NCBI GenBank assembly: GCA_025330725.1
Contig: JAIWND010000023.1
Location: 372,001-436,000 of the forward strand
DNA: 64,000 nucleotides
From: Chlamydoabsidia padenii
Taxonomy: Eukaryota; Mucoromycota; Mucoromycetes; Mucorales; Cunninghamellaceae
Direction of reading: 5' to 3'
Positions within the stretch are counted from its first letter, which is position 1. The number at the start of each line of letters is the position of its first letter. The notes beneath the pieces are model-generated. The model was given only the letters and a program-made list of their open reading frames with translations. It did not search any database and was not told the origin of the DNA. Position numbers and translations under genes: made by a program. Below are positions 11,640 through 22,686 of this stretch, piece by piece.

Positions 11640-11780
11640 TGCCCAAAAGCCAGTGTAAATTGAGTTTGAAAATAAAAGCCAGTGTAGAAGCCAGTGTAGA
11701 GGCCAGTGTAAATTGAGTTTGAAAATAAAAGCCAGTGTAGAGGCCAGTGTAGAGGCCAGTGTAAATTGAGTTTGAAAATA
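11640..11780 (+). repeat. Minisatellite built on GCCAGTGTA
   Basis: A ~60-bp unit (GCCAGTGTAAATTGAGTTTG, then AAAATAAAA) alternates with 12-bp GCCAGTGTAGAG subunits. There are three full GCCAGTGTAAATTGAGTTTG blocks with one to three short subunits between them. All six frames are open over part of it, which produces spurious repeat ORFs. Confidence 0.9.
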
Positions 11781-12141
11781 CCTTTAAAATTGACACTGTG
11801 AAAATACATGTGGTCGATTTAACAATTCCCTTGTAAAAAATAACAATAATTTTGTCACTATGTGTTTGTCATTTCTTCATTTTTGTTTGATATTTCGGAA
11901 GTTTGACCCCGATAATGAGCATATGTGATGAAAAGACTTTCGCTTTTTTTTTTTAAACGTAAATTGCTCCTCTCCCAGGCTACCCCTGGCAACGACACTT
12001 GGTTTGCTGGATTGGGAAAATCATGCAGAATCGGGATCTGAAATTAAAACACAGCCTTCACTCGCATGAATCAAATCTCATTGTTCTGTACGTACCCCTG
12101 TAAGAAGAAATGGAAAATTATGATGCAAGCAAGTACAGAAT

Positions 12142-12900
12142 TTGATGAAGATCCACTCCAATACTATCCAAGCTCAAAGAATTAGTAACCATTCAAGAAC
12201 CGACTATCGCCGCCATGTCATGAAGAAAAAAAAGGAGCAAAACTATGGTATGGAAGAGTTCAACGGCATGGCGGCAAAAGCATTAATACGAAACCCAATG
12301 GATCTCAAATTGAAACCTCGTCAAGTCGAACCTGTTGTGTTTTATGGGGATGCTGGCCAAGGTTATGGTTCAAGAATAAAAGGATACCAGCGCCAAAGCA
12401 CAACCAAGTTACAGTTATTTTTCGAGGAAAAGGCAACAATCCATGAAACTAATGAATACCTTACATTGAAACTACGTTGTCTCTGTGACTCTCAGGTTGT
12501 TCACCCACGGCGGCGGGATAGCACCAAACTGAATTCAGGAATCGCGGTCTGTATCAGCTCTAATTGCATTGGAAGAAAAAATGTATTTGCTTCGCGGGGG
12601 TGGGATTAACATGCAGCAATAAACATTTTGAAGAAAGGGACTTACAAAATGGCGATCAATATCGACTACCCAGCTTTTACACCATCAACAGCAACAGTAA
12701 CATCCACAGTTGCAGCGTAAATTTTATTCAAGTACGTATTCGGTGGCAAAAATTCTTGGAAAGAGAATATGGGCCACTACCTTCTGCGAGAAGAATGTGT
12801 AATGTAGTAATGGTAAGTTGCATGAACCCCTCATATCCGTATTGTCGCTAACTGAACTTTGCATTCGCCGACAAATGACTTCAAAATAAGTTGGGAAAAG
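12142..12900 (+). pseudogene. TnpB/Fanzor-like zinc-ribbon relic
   Basis: A 155-codon frame (12142-12609) contains VVFYGDAGQGYGSRIKGYQR. About 30 residues later comes HETNEYLTLKLRCLCDSQVV, then CISSNCIGRK. The layout of a GDA...G...RIKG segment, then T(N/D)E...TSK-like, C-x-C and a second Cys pair, resembles the C-terminal RuvC/zinc-ribbon part of OrfB/TnpB-like (Fanzor-type) proteins found in Mucoromycota. One Cys of the first pair is LRC rather than the usual SxxC. After 12609 the homologous reading continues in another frame (12564-12851), so a frameshift is likely. The N-terminal half is absent. Assignment is from motif memory only. Confidence 0.45.
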
Positions 12901-13279
12901 TTATTACATTTGATGGGTACGTATATTTAAGAGTATGCCATAGACATCGATTATTTCTGCCTTCTTTTGCTTTGACCCCGTTATTATAGTCCATAGCCAT
13001 ACATACACACAAATAAACAAAAAAAACCACGAATGCTATTTTTATAAGTCAATGGGCGAAGAAAACCTTTATTTACATGATAAAATTTGGAATAAATATA
13101 TATTAAACAGAGGGGGAGAGAGAGGTGGTAAAAATAATAAGGGGTGAAGATAAGTAATATGCAGATGGATCAAAGTTATGAACATATATAAAGAAAAATA
13201 TGATAATGTACGATTGCAAGGGGAGAAGGGGGTGAGAGAATGTAGCCTATGTTAACTATTACTATCCAAGAATGATCAA
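12901..13279. other. Intergenic, no gene seen
   Basis: This AT-rich region lies downstream of the CTR gene. I see no coding pattern. Confidence 0.3.
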
Positions 13280-13941
13280 TCAATGATCATGTTCACCGCC
13301 GCCTTTAATTCCACCAATCGACCTGAATCGTCCGAATGCTACTTCACCAACAAAAATACCGACAATGATGACAATAAAGAATCCACCATTACCCGTCATC
13401 ACCACCAACATGAGTAAATAGCTGATAAATGATGATAAAGTTGTCAAGAAGCTTCGGATTGGGTCAGTAATCCAAGAGAAAGGAGGCACCATAGGTAGTT
13501 TTGATTCTGCAGGGTATTCATTTGCCAAAGAGTGAGACACCACCGATGAAGAAGGAGAGCCTCCTTTTAGTTGTGTCTAATACAAAAAAGTGGATTGAGT
13601 TAGTATAATTGTGGATACGTTGTTGTTGTTGTTGTTGTTTTTTCTCTAACCTGTGATATAGAGTTAGAGGTGAGTTGGTGGAGTGATTCGAATCGCCTGG
13701 CCCGCCACGCGACAAAATAGATTTCCAAAGCTAATAATCCCCGAGACACAATGGCAAATAAAAAGAGACCAATACAAGCACCAATATAGGCTGGTTCTGA
13801 GGTAGGTACCCAACTACTAAACCATAATGCATCACCTGTGGAAGACCAATGGAAGGTACCCATTGACATTGTCATACCCATATTTCCCATGCTGGTCATG
13901 TCATCCATGGTGGTAGTGGTTTCATGTTGTGAGTGGTCCAT
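13280..13941 (-). CDS. CTR-family high-affinity copper transporter
   Basis: The product is a predicted Cu(I) importer of 195 aa that works as a trimer in the plasma or vacuolar membrane. Two exons read from high to low coordinates, 13941-13651 and 13576-13280, with a 74-nt intron that contains a (GTT)n run. The N-terminus is His/Met-rich, with MGNMGMTMSMG as the copper-collecting Mets motif. TM1 follows at about residues 50-72. TM2 contains MLVVM (the M-x3-M selectivity filter) and TM3 contains GIFVG (the G-x3-G packing motif). The C-terminus is GEHDH, a His tail typical of Ctr proteins. The upstream flank has a GCGGGATTTCA box at 14144. It lies next to the reductase and Bim1-like genes, which fits copper uptake. 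Confidence 0.95.
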
Positions 13942-14588
13942 CAGTGGTGATATAGTATATGTGTATATGTATATATGTATAATTAAATAAAAAAGAGAGA
14001 GAGCTTGGGAGAGAGAGGAGAGAAAAAAAAAAAGGGAAAAGGGAAGGAACGAATATTTTATGTCCACTTATTTTGATCGGCGTTTTAAACCATTGGGAGC
14101 AGGGCCATAGCAAAATCTTCTCACCTTGAAGCGAGGCCATTCGAGCGGGATTTCATTATACCGTAATCAGATCATTTAAAAGAATCAGCATTAATCAGCA
14201 TTTAAAAGAGCGATTTTGGCTTTATCCATGATTCTAAAGAGTAATAGACTTTTTTTTGTTGATGCATTATGGAAAAAGTGTCTCTTTATTTTGTATCACG
14301 GATGAGAGATTACTGCTATCGAATGAAGATCACTCAAAGAACACGAGCAGGTACCGAGCCGTTCATGACTTCCATATCCGGATCAGCAACTGGGTTCATC
14401 AAAAGACAAGAGAGATTTATGCTTCCAGACATCATATCATTCGATCATTTTTCGTATAGACTCCGAGTCAAGTCAAAGGATTGGGTCAGTGTAATATAGT
14501 CAATAAAAAACAGGTTTTATTTTTATTACATTACAATAAGGGATATACAATACATCTATTATACGGGGGAGGGGGGGGATCAACTAAA

Positions 14589-16530
14589 CTAGTATTCAAA
14601 GTCTTCACAATGGAATTCCAATAAACATGACCGAGATGTTTCCAGCTTGGCAACTGTGTTCTTGAAGGATCGATTAAAGCTTGATGGACCACATACTATA
14701 CAAAGAAAAAAAAAAAAAAAGTTCATCAGTAGGCATACTTTATGCTATTCCTGCCTCTTGTATTTCCTTACCATAAAGACCCATTGGTTCGGGACCAGAT
14801 GCTAAAGCCAAGCAGTCTTTTGGATCCATCCTTTGTCGACAAATAAAAGAATTGATTGGTGTTGCTTCATATCCTTGAAGTGATGTTGTAGTTGCGCCTT
14901 TATCTTCCGTCGCAAGATCAGCACACGTTTCATTCACTGTGGTTGTTGGCAGCCCATTATCAATTGGATCGGCCATGGTATCGCTTGAAGTACCACTATT
15001 GTACTTGGTTTCCACCGTAAAGTCCTCGGTAGAATCCCCAGTTTGATAGAGCATAAGATGAAGTCGAGGGAATTGAGGATCAGATTCATGGATCCTGTCG
15101 AACTGAGCCTTGTAAGATTGTAGTTCAGAGTCAAACCATTGTAATGTTCCAGCTTGTCGTACGGACCACATAAAGTAAATGTCGCGGGTAACTATATGAT
15201 GAGGACGCTGTTGCTGCTGCTCCAAATGAGAGTGTTCTGATTCACCAGTATGTAAAAGGGTGTCGACCAATTCCCGCATCAAGCGCATACCAAAAGTCAC
15301 CCCGGCACCAGCATTGGCCAAGACAATCACCCGTTGTTCAGCAAGCATGCTTTGAGGACAAGTTGAAGAAAGAGTACGACCACAGGGTCCACTAACAAAT
15401 GCAAGCCAGTCGTCACCAGAATCATTACCGGCCAAGTTGTAAAGTTGTCGAGTATAGTCCCCACGAATCGAAGCATGCACCTCTACCTTTGTGTCGCAGA
15501 ACCCTTCGCCAAGAGGTTGAGTATTTGTGATTGTAAAGGGGTGCCATTGAAAAGGAGAGAGACGAGGGATGCAGATATAGATGTATTGACCAGGGTGATG
15601 CTTCATAGGACTAGATAGCCTTAAAGACAGTCTTGTACAATCATTGGGTAGCACATGAGCACGAGCACGAGCCAGACGAGCTTGGACAAACCAGGATGCC
15701 AAAAGATTCAGACAATAGCAGATGATCCCAGTGATAAAGTATCGCATAGCATAAGGCGTGTGCTTCGAGATGGCACCAATAAACCCAAACGCCAACAGAT
15801 GAGTGCATACAAATATTTCATACTTAAATACCCGGATAGGATACAGACTGCCCAGGACCACCACGCACAGACAAGCATACCCACCAAGACCATACCTAAC
15901 CTTGGGCACTTGTAATTGAGAAGTCATAAAGAAGGGGAAGGGAGCCCAAGATACCAGCATACACGCCATATGTACAGTTGCTAATAGGACAATGGCCCAA
16001 CCAAGTAGTCGATGGAACCAGTTCAATCGAGCAGAGGACATGCCTGTCAAAAGTGCCAAAGCAGAGTATCGACCGGTAGAAGCCAATAAGAAGGGAACGA
16101 GAGCAATCGTTAAAAATCCAGCACGATTGGAATTCAAGGATAAATCATTGTTCATGACCAAGAGTGGAAGAATGGCGGTGATCAACACCACACAAACAAG
16201 AATGGCGCCAATGGGAGGAAGACAAGGTAAAGACAAGGAGCATTTGTTGACCACATAACGATCAAGTTTTTGATATCTTGTTAACATGGACTTTACACCT
16301 AAAGGTAGTTGGATTGTTTGTATCGAATGGAGCCATTTGCTGGTCTTACTTTTACTGCTATTGTTGTAATTGCTGTTCGGTACTTGTGGCGGTGAAGTGG
16401 AGCGTAGTAGTAGGTGGTGCCGTATAAACAATAACAAGATAAAGGCACATATCAGTCCAACCAGAGTTTGAGAATACATTTCGTTGCCATTGAGGGGAGT
16501 ATCCTCCATACTCATTGATCCCATATCCAT
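14589..16530 (-). CDS. Ferric/cupric-chelate reductase (FRE family)
   Basis: The product is a plasma-membrane flavocytochrome that would reduce Fe(III)/Cu(II) for uptake. Two exons, 16530-14772 and 14695-14589, give 621 aa. The second exon restores VCGPSSFNRSF, the conserved C-terminal NADPH-site segment. Reading straight on from exon 1 would instead stop after nine residues. Visible features are paired-His transmembrane helices (HRLLGWAIVLLATVHMACML and CTHLLAFGFIGAISKH), the FAD motif HPFTITN after HPGQYIYI, and the NAD(P)-site VLANAGAGVTFGMRL. Upstream in-frame ATG at 16608 is rejected because it adds leader-like sequence. The chosen N-terminus begins MDMGSMSMED, a Met-rich motif like those of Ctr transporters. 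The NADPH domain carries a long low-complexity insertion. Confidence 0.93.
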
Positions 16531-16769
16531 GTTGAAAAAGTGTAGCAACAAAAAGAGAAAAAATGAAGAGAGAGAGAAAAAAAAAAGGGGGACATTGAAA
16601 TAGTTCAACGGAATTTTTTTTTTTTGGCACGTCGGGAAATGAATTTATGTAAGGGACCAATAATAAAGGGTGCCAAAGCAAAATGATCGCAAGGAGGGTC
16701 CTATAAATTTTTATTCCCTTCCCTTTTCTCTCTCTCTTTCTCTCTTTCATATATCCGAAAAAAACAACA
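16531..16769. promoter_or_regulatory. Bidirectional promoter, reductase / Bim1-like gene
   Basis: Only 239 bp separate the two divergent start codons. A TATAAATTTTT box at 16701 and a CT-rich leader precede the + gene, and pyrimidine-rich leader sequence precedes the minus gene. I looked for Mac1/Cuf1-type copper elements and did not find a clear copy. Co-regulation is inferred from arrangement and function. Confidence 0.5.
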
Positions 16770-17427
16770 ATGACTCGCTTCTTTCTTATTACTTTATTGG
16801 CTCTGGTTTCTCAAACTGTCTTTGGTCATTATCAATTAACTTATCCTCCTTCTCGTGGTTTTGATGAATCTAAAGAAGTGACAGGTCCTTGTGGTGGATT
16901 CAACTCAGTCAGCAGCAATCGTACTGACTTTCCTTTGAAGAATGGTTTTATGGAAATCAACTCGGAACATCCCAAGTATACTTACAAAATCAACATTGCT
17001 ACTGGAAACAATCCTTCCGACTTCTCTACTACCGTGGCTCAAGGTCAAGTTGCCTATCCCTCCCAAAGCTGTCTCCAAGTCGACCTCTCTTCTGTTAAAA
17101 ATGCTACTGATGGTACCCCTGCTACTTTGCAAATCGTTTATATGGCTGGTGATGGTAGTTTGTATCAGGTAAGGATATATATAAAGGGTGAGGAGTCCTC
17201 TTTTTTTTTTTCCTAACCTTCTTTATACTATATAGTGCGCTGATGTCATTTTGAAAAACCAAGCTTCCAACTTTAACACCTCTGCTTGTGTTAATGCTGA
17301 TGGCTCTTCCCCTACCAAATCTGGATCTTCTGCAAGTCAACCCTCATCAACAAGTGCTGCTACCACAATCCAAACTGGTGGATTCATGATGATGGCTGCT
17401 TTGGTACTCTCTGTTGTTATTGCTTAG
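16770..17427 (+). CDS. X325/Bim1-like copper-binding surface protein
   Basis: Two exons, 16770-17168 and 17236-17427, give 196 aa. A signal peptide ends in VFG, so the mature protein starts with His (HYQLTYPPSRGF). An N-terminal His is the hallmark of the copper histidine brace in LPMO-like proteins. GPCGG and Cys residues (SQSC, QCADV, TSAC) give the disulfide pattern of the small X325 family. A Ser/Thr-rich linker and hydrophobic tail (MMMAALVLSVVIA) indicate a GPI anchor. The Cryptococcus relative Bim1 works with Ctr1 in copper acquisition. The divergent pairing with a FRE reductase and nearby CTR gene supports the same role here. Catalytic polysaccharide oxidation is not implied. Confidence 0.88.
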
Positions 17428-17672
17428 TCATAGTAATAGATATTGTCTGTATCATACTTTTAGATTCTTCCCCAACCCCTTTAAAATTAGCCAACTTGTA
17501 ATAATCCTCTATCAATAAATAAACACCAGTCTTTTAATATGATCAAAGAATTTGACCATTATCTTTAAATGGATCAGTCCAAACTGGGTCACATTATGTA
17601 TGCATGTATGTATATAGGTTTTTTTATTATTAATTAATTAAATGGAGATGATAATCGATGTATGAATCTATT

Positions 17673-19340
17673 CTAATATTTACAGTGACCAACCCATCTA
17701 GGAATAGGTACGACTTCCCGGACATTGTCCAGTCCAGTAAGCCATAACATTAAACGCTCAAAGCCAATACCATAACCACCATGAGGAGCAGAGCCATATT
17801 TACGCAAGTCCAAGTACCATTGATATTCTTCACAGTTCATATTTGCCGCCTCCATTTTCTGTTTCAACACATCATATCGATCTTCACGCATGGATCCACC
17901 CACAAGTTCACCAATACCAGGTATCAACAAGTCAAAGCAGCCCACCGTCTTGCCATCCGAGTTGGCCCGCATATAGAATGGTTTCAGTTCCTTTGGATAG
18001 TCCGTCACAAACACAGGTCGTCCACAACAGTCATCCGATGCCAAGTACCGTTCATGTTCCGACTGTAAGCTAGATCCCCATGTTGTTGGAAACTGGAATG
18101 ATTTGTTACTACGTTGTAAAATGTCGATGGCTTCCGTATATGTCATCCGCACAAATGGTTTTTCCACACTGGTTCGTAGTCTATCCATCAGTTTCTTGTC
18201 CACCCATTGGTTAAAGAAGGAGAGATCGTCTTCACACTTATCCATCACATGCCGAGTTGTTTGTTGGATACTTGCTTCTGTCACATCTAATAGTTGATCC
18301 AGGTTGTCGATAAATGAGATTTCCGCTTCAGCCATCCAGAATTCAGCCAAGTGTCTTGAAGTCATTGATTCTTCGGCACGGAAGACAGGGCCAAAGGTGT
18401 AGACACGCCCCATCGATGTCGCCATGATTTCCGCATGTAGTTGTCCAGATACTGTCAAATAAACGGGTTTCTTGAAGAAGTCAGAGGGTGTCACATTGAA
18501 GACTTCACCAGCACCTTCACAGTCCGATGATGTCAATAGAGGTGTATTCACTTGAATGAATTCTTGATCCTACAACGACATAAAAGAGAGAGAGAGAGAT
18601 GAATCACCGACTTCCTGTCTCCATTTCATTTTATTATTATTGTTACTTACCGCATAGAATTTCTGTAATCCTTCACCAGCAGCATGTCGAATACGAAGGA
18701 CAGCACTACCAGTGTTTGCACGAGATCGCAAGTGATTGATTGTCCGCATGAATTCCAATGTATGTCGTTTCTTTTGAAGAGGATATGTCTATTATTATCA
18801 AATCAAATTTAAAAAAAAATAAAAGTAAGTATCCAATTCATTCTAATATGGTATACATCACCTTCTTCTTGTTTTAACTTACACTATCACATTCACCTAG
18901 TATTTTGACATTATCCACCTGTAATTCCATATTTTGCTCCTTTCCCGGGCTGTCAGTCAATCGTCCCTGTAGTTCCACACAAGCGCCTGTTGATAATCTA
19001 AAAGGAAACCAAGATTAGTCCCACCAAGTTAAAAAAAAAAAAAGTCAAAAGGGAATTACCTGCTTGCACTTTTAGGATCGTTCAAAATAACCTGTATGCC
19101 CTTTAATGTCGATCCATCGTTGATAGTTGCAAAAGAGAGCTGTTTTTGTTGACGGACAGATCGCACCCAACCCCGTAAAGTGACATTTGTTTGAGGTGTT
19201 TCACAAAGTAGAGACCGTATCGTTTTCGTAGGGAATAATGGTTTTGTAGAGTAAGTCCGGCATTGTTGTAAGCCCAAACGAAACATTGGTAATATATAAA
19301 AAAGTAAAAAGTAAAGAAGGGGCGAGCGCCTTTTCACCAT
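17673..19340 (-). CDS. Asparaginyl-tRNA synthetase, mitochondrial type
   Basis: This class IIb synthetase charges mitochondrial tRNA-Asn. Four exons, 19340-19060, 18997-18883, 18788-18651 and 18569-17673, give 476 aa. The N-terminus is basic and hydrophobic, as a mitochondrial presequence should be. The OB-fold anticodon-binding domain starts at VTLRGWVRSVRQQK. The catalytic core follows with FRAEESMTSRHLAEFWMAEAE (motif 2) and GYGIGFERLMLWLTGLDNVREV (motif 3). The end PIPR is typical of AsnRS/AspRS. Length agrees with fungal mitochondrial AsnRS (Slm5, about 490 aa). It shares a 233-bp divergent promoter region with TOM40. Confidence 0.94.
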
Positions 19341-19573
19341 GACACTTTTTTATTTTCCCCTCCATCGGAACGTGACATCAGCGAGCTGAGTGGGCACAAA
19401 GTCAGATTTTAGCTCAAATCGGGATTTGAAAAATGACCTAAGGTGGCTGGCAAATTCGCTCCCCCTCCATCTATTTTTTTTCCTCTTTCTCTCTCTTTTA
19501 CTTTTTTGTCTTGTCAAAAAAAATTATTATTACTATCCACCTTCTTTAGACTTTAATAGACAGCATAATCAAC

Positions 19574-20769
19574 ATGGCCACACCCGTTATTCCCACCACT
19601 GTACCAGCAACTGGTGCTCCTGCTACTACACCACGCATTTACTCACCTCTGTCATCCTTCCCTCTGAAAGATCAAAAGCCTACTGGATCACCCATGAACC
19701 CTCTTCACTGGGGTTCATGGTTTTCTTACCAAAAGTCCAAACTCAACCTTCCTAATCCTGGTAAATTTGAACGTCTTCATAGTGAAGCTAAAGGTAAATA
19801 TTGATTGACAACATAAAAAGCAACGAAGAACAAAAAGAACTAACACAAACATTGTTATTATTACTTGCGTATTGGTATTGACATAGACACCTTTGTGACC
19901 AACTACTTATTCGACGGGGCTCAAGCCAACATTGTCAAGGAATTGTCCGCCAACTTCCATGTCCAACATCAATTCTCCTTGGGGTCTCAAGTTATGCCTC
20001 CCATGTATAACTTTATGTCTGGTTATATGACAGAAAGAGTAAGTTGTGGAAATGATTAAGGTATGTATGATACGAGTATATATTAACACCTATTTTTTAT
20101 TTGTTATTGTTATAGACTATGGCTCAAGGCACTATGGATAACGATACCAATTTGAATGCTGTGGTTCGACACGCCTGGTCTCCTCAAACCGCCACCAAGA
20201 TTGTTGCTCAACTCACCTCCATGCCTGGTCAATCCATGTTACAAATCGATCAAGACTACACCGGCTCCGACTTTTCCTGCAACATCAAGGCCATGAACCC
20301 CAACCCTCTCGAATTTACCGGGTTATATATGGCCAACTACCTTCAATCGGTCACACCCAACTTGGCTCTCGGTACCGAAGTCGTCTTGCAACGTCCTACA
20401 GCCGATATGGAAGAAACAGCAATGTCATTGGTGGGTAAATATACTGGTAGTGATTATGTCGCCACTGCCCAATTCCAAGGTCTCGGTGCTATTCAAGCAA
20501 GCTACTATCAACGTATTAACGAAAAGGTCGAATTCGGCGCTGAAATGAACATTATGGTGCAAAATGGTCGTCGTGAAGCGGTGGCTACGGTGGGTGGTAA
20601 ATTCGACTTTAGACAGGCGACATTCCGTGGTCAGATCGATACTACTGGCAGAGTGTCTGCTGTCTTGGAAGAAAAAATGGCACCTGGATTCTCCTTCCTT
20701 GTCAGTGGTGATTTGGATCATATGAAGGGTCAAAGCAAGTTTGGCGTTGGTATCATGTTGTCTGCTTAG
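19574..20769 (+). CDS. tom40: Mitochondrial import receptor Tom40
   Basis: The product is the beta-barrel pore of the TOM complex in the outer mitochondrial membrane. Three exons, 19574-19793, 19887-20038 and 20116-20769, give 341 aa. A Pro/Thr-rich N-terminus precedes NPGKFERLHSEAKD, the conserved helix leading into the barrel. FHVQHQFSLGS and repeated amphipathic strands follow. The C-terminus GDLDHMKGQSKFGVGIML is the beta-signal strand recognised by SAM. Length is that expected for fungal Tom40 (340-390 aa). The shared upstream region with AsnRS holds a TCAAATCGGGATTTGA palindrome-like box at 19414-19429. Confidence 0.94.
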
Positions 20770-21189
20770 ATTTTATTACTTTTTATTGTTTTTTTATAGT
20801 TTGTTTTATTCTACTCTTCCACTTACACATACAGTATATATACTTCTCTCTCTCTCTCTCTCTCCACCCTCTCCCTTCACATCTTATTACACATCATTCA
20901 TATAAAAATGCATGTTGTCATCAACTTTTGTTTGTACACCTTTCCCCCAATCCTTCTTGTCTTGATTGTAATAAATTGAATAAACATTATAATAATCTGT
21001 ATCATCATAATCACGTTTATTTATTGTGGATCCTGCATATTCTTGTGGGTAATCAGAACGAAATGGGTCTCAGGCAGGGATATATTCCAATTTCATTGGT
21101 GGCGGAATTTAAACAAAGTACACTTGTTTTTTCACTTTCTGAATTTCCTCCTTTCTTATTCCACCGCCCTTTTATCATTCACACACACC
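20770..21189. other. Intergenic with CT microsatellite
   Basis: A (CT)n tract at about 20845-20864 is seen, together with a GGCGGAATTTAAA box (21101-21113) before the U2AF gene. No gene is visible. Confidence 0.4.
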
Positions 21190-22172
21190 ATGGCCGAATA
21201 TCTTGCTAGTATCTACGGAACTGAAAAAGACAAGTAAGTATTGGACTTTATACTGTCATGCTTACCTGTTGCTATTGATCTGTTACTCACCTAGTCTTTT
21301 TTTTTGGGGGGGGTTTGTAGAGTTAACTGCTCTTTCTACTTCAAGGTAACATTCACTTGGGATGGAACAAAGAAAACAACAGTATGTAAATAACCTGTAT
21401 CTTCATAATCACTTTACTTTTTTTAATAGATTGGTGCCTGCCGTCATGGGGAAAGGTGCTCTCGTAAACACGTCAAACCCACCTTCTCACAAACAATGCT
21501 GATTGCCAACATGTATCGTAACCCTAGCCATGAACAACCTCGCCTATCTTCTGGAGAAGACCAAGAAAACTTTGATATGTTTTATGAAGATGTCTTTACT
21601 GAATTGGCCTCCTTTGGTGAAGTAGAAGAAATGATTGTATGCGACAATGTAGGTGATCATTTGGTAGGAAATGTTTATTGTCAATTCCGGTACGAAGAAG
21701 ACGCAGGCAAGGCAGTTGAAAGTCTGAACGATCGATTCTATGCAGGTAAATGGAAAGGAAACTATGTCTATATTAATGTGTTTTACTAATCAGTTTGTGT
21801 GTATATGAACCTGTAGGACGACCACTCTATGCCGAATTATCGCCAGTGACGGATTTTAGGGAAGCATGTTGTCGACAAAATGAAATATCGGAATGTAATC
21901 GTGGTGGATTTTGTAACTTTATGCATTTGAAACATCCATCAAGATCATTACGAAGGGAATTACAAGAAGCACAACGATTAACGATCAGGGAAAAACGACG
22001 TGAAGCTAGGCAGCGCGAAGAAGACGAACGGCGACAACGTGATGGTGATGATGATAGACGTCGATATGATGCTGAAGATGATAACACTAGGCGGCATACC
22101 CATCCTGAAGCTGCTCTTGATGAAGAACGTGGTGGCTACCATGGTATTGCCCCTGAACCAAGGGCGATGTAG
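21190..22172 (+). CDS. Splicing factor U2AF small subunit (U2AF35)
   Basis: The product recognises the 3' splice-site AG as part of U2AF. Four exons, 21190-21233, 21321-21345, 21430-21745 and 21817-22172, give 246 aa. The first CCCH zinc finger is split across introns ([21 protein letters not shown]). A U2AF-homology RRM follows ([20 protein letters not shown] ... [14 protein letters not shown]), then the second CCCH finger ([19 protein letters not shown]). The C-terminus is rich in Arg with Glu/Asp rather than RS dipeptides, ending in a short acidic/His region. The tiny 25-nt second exon is supported by phase and by completing the zinc finger. Confidence 0.95.
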
Positions 22173-22686
22173 TATAGATCTAGAATATTTAGTTGTATCT
22201 CTTTTTTTATATTATTTGCTATTCCTCAATAAAGTAAATTGTCCTTTATAGTTGTCCCCCAATTGACTGTCATGGTTTTTTATTTATTTTTATATACTTT
22301 TGATGTGATCTTGTTGATTACATTACTTTAAGGTGGATTGGTTTGACGTATAGTGGCACGTGGCATATCACTCCCAATGTATAGACATTCACCCTGTGCT
22401 TTCATTATGTATTGTGACTCTATGATAAAAGAAATGATAGTTTTAGTATAAATGATGAATAGGTCAAGTATGTATCTTTAGATCTCACTTGGATTATTAT
22501 TATGATACATGTAATAATGACTTTGGACTTGATCTTTATGCACCTGTCAGCGATCAAGGGCTAAATTCAAGCCACTCCATCAAAATGTAAACCCCGCTTT
22601 TTTTTCTTTTAACCTTTTTTTTTTTTCTCCCTCCCTCTTCCTCTTTTACTTTTGGTGATCTACTTGACTAAGCAAAGGCATTCAAC
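22173..22686. other. Intergenic, no gene seen
   Basis: This AT-rich spacer has AATAAA at about 22229 for U2AF35. An AAACCCCGCTTTT box (about 22589) and a CT-rich leader come before UTP6. Confidence 0.35.

Noticed and set aside
11465..11809. Repeat-containing frames on both strands
   Set aside because: Products of the GCCAGTGTA minisatellite.
16531..16769. Canonical copper-response element (TTTGCTC-type) between FRE and the Bim1-like gene
   Set aside because: Searched both strands by eye; only loose partial matches, none convincing.
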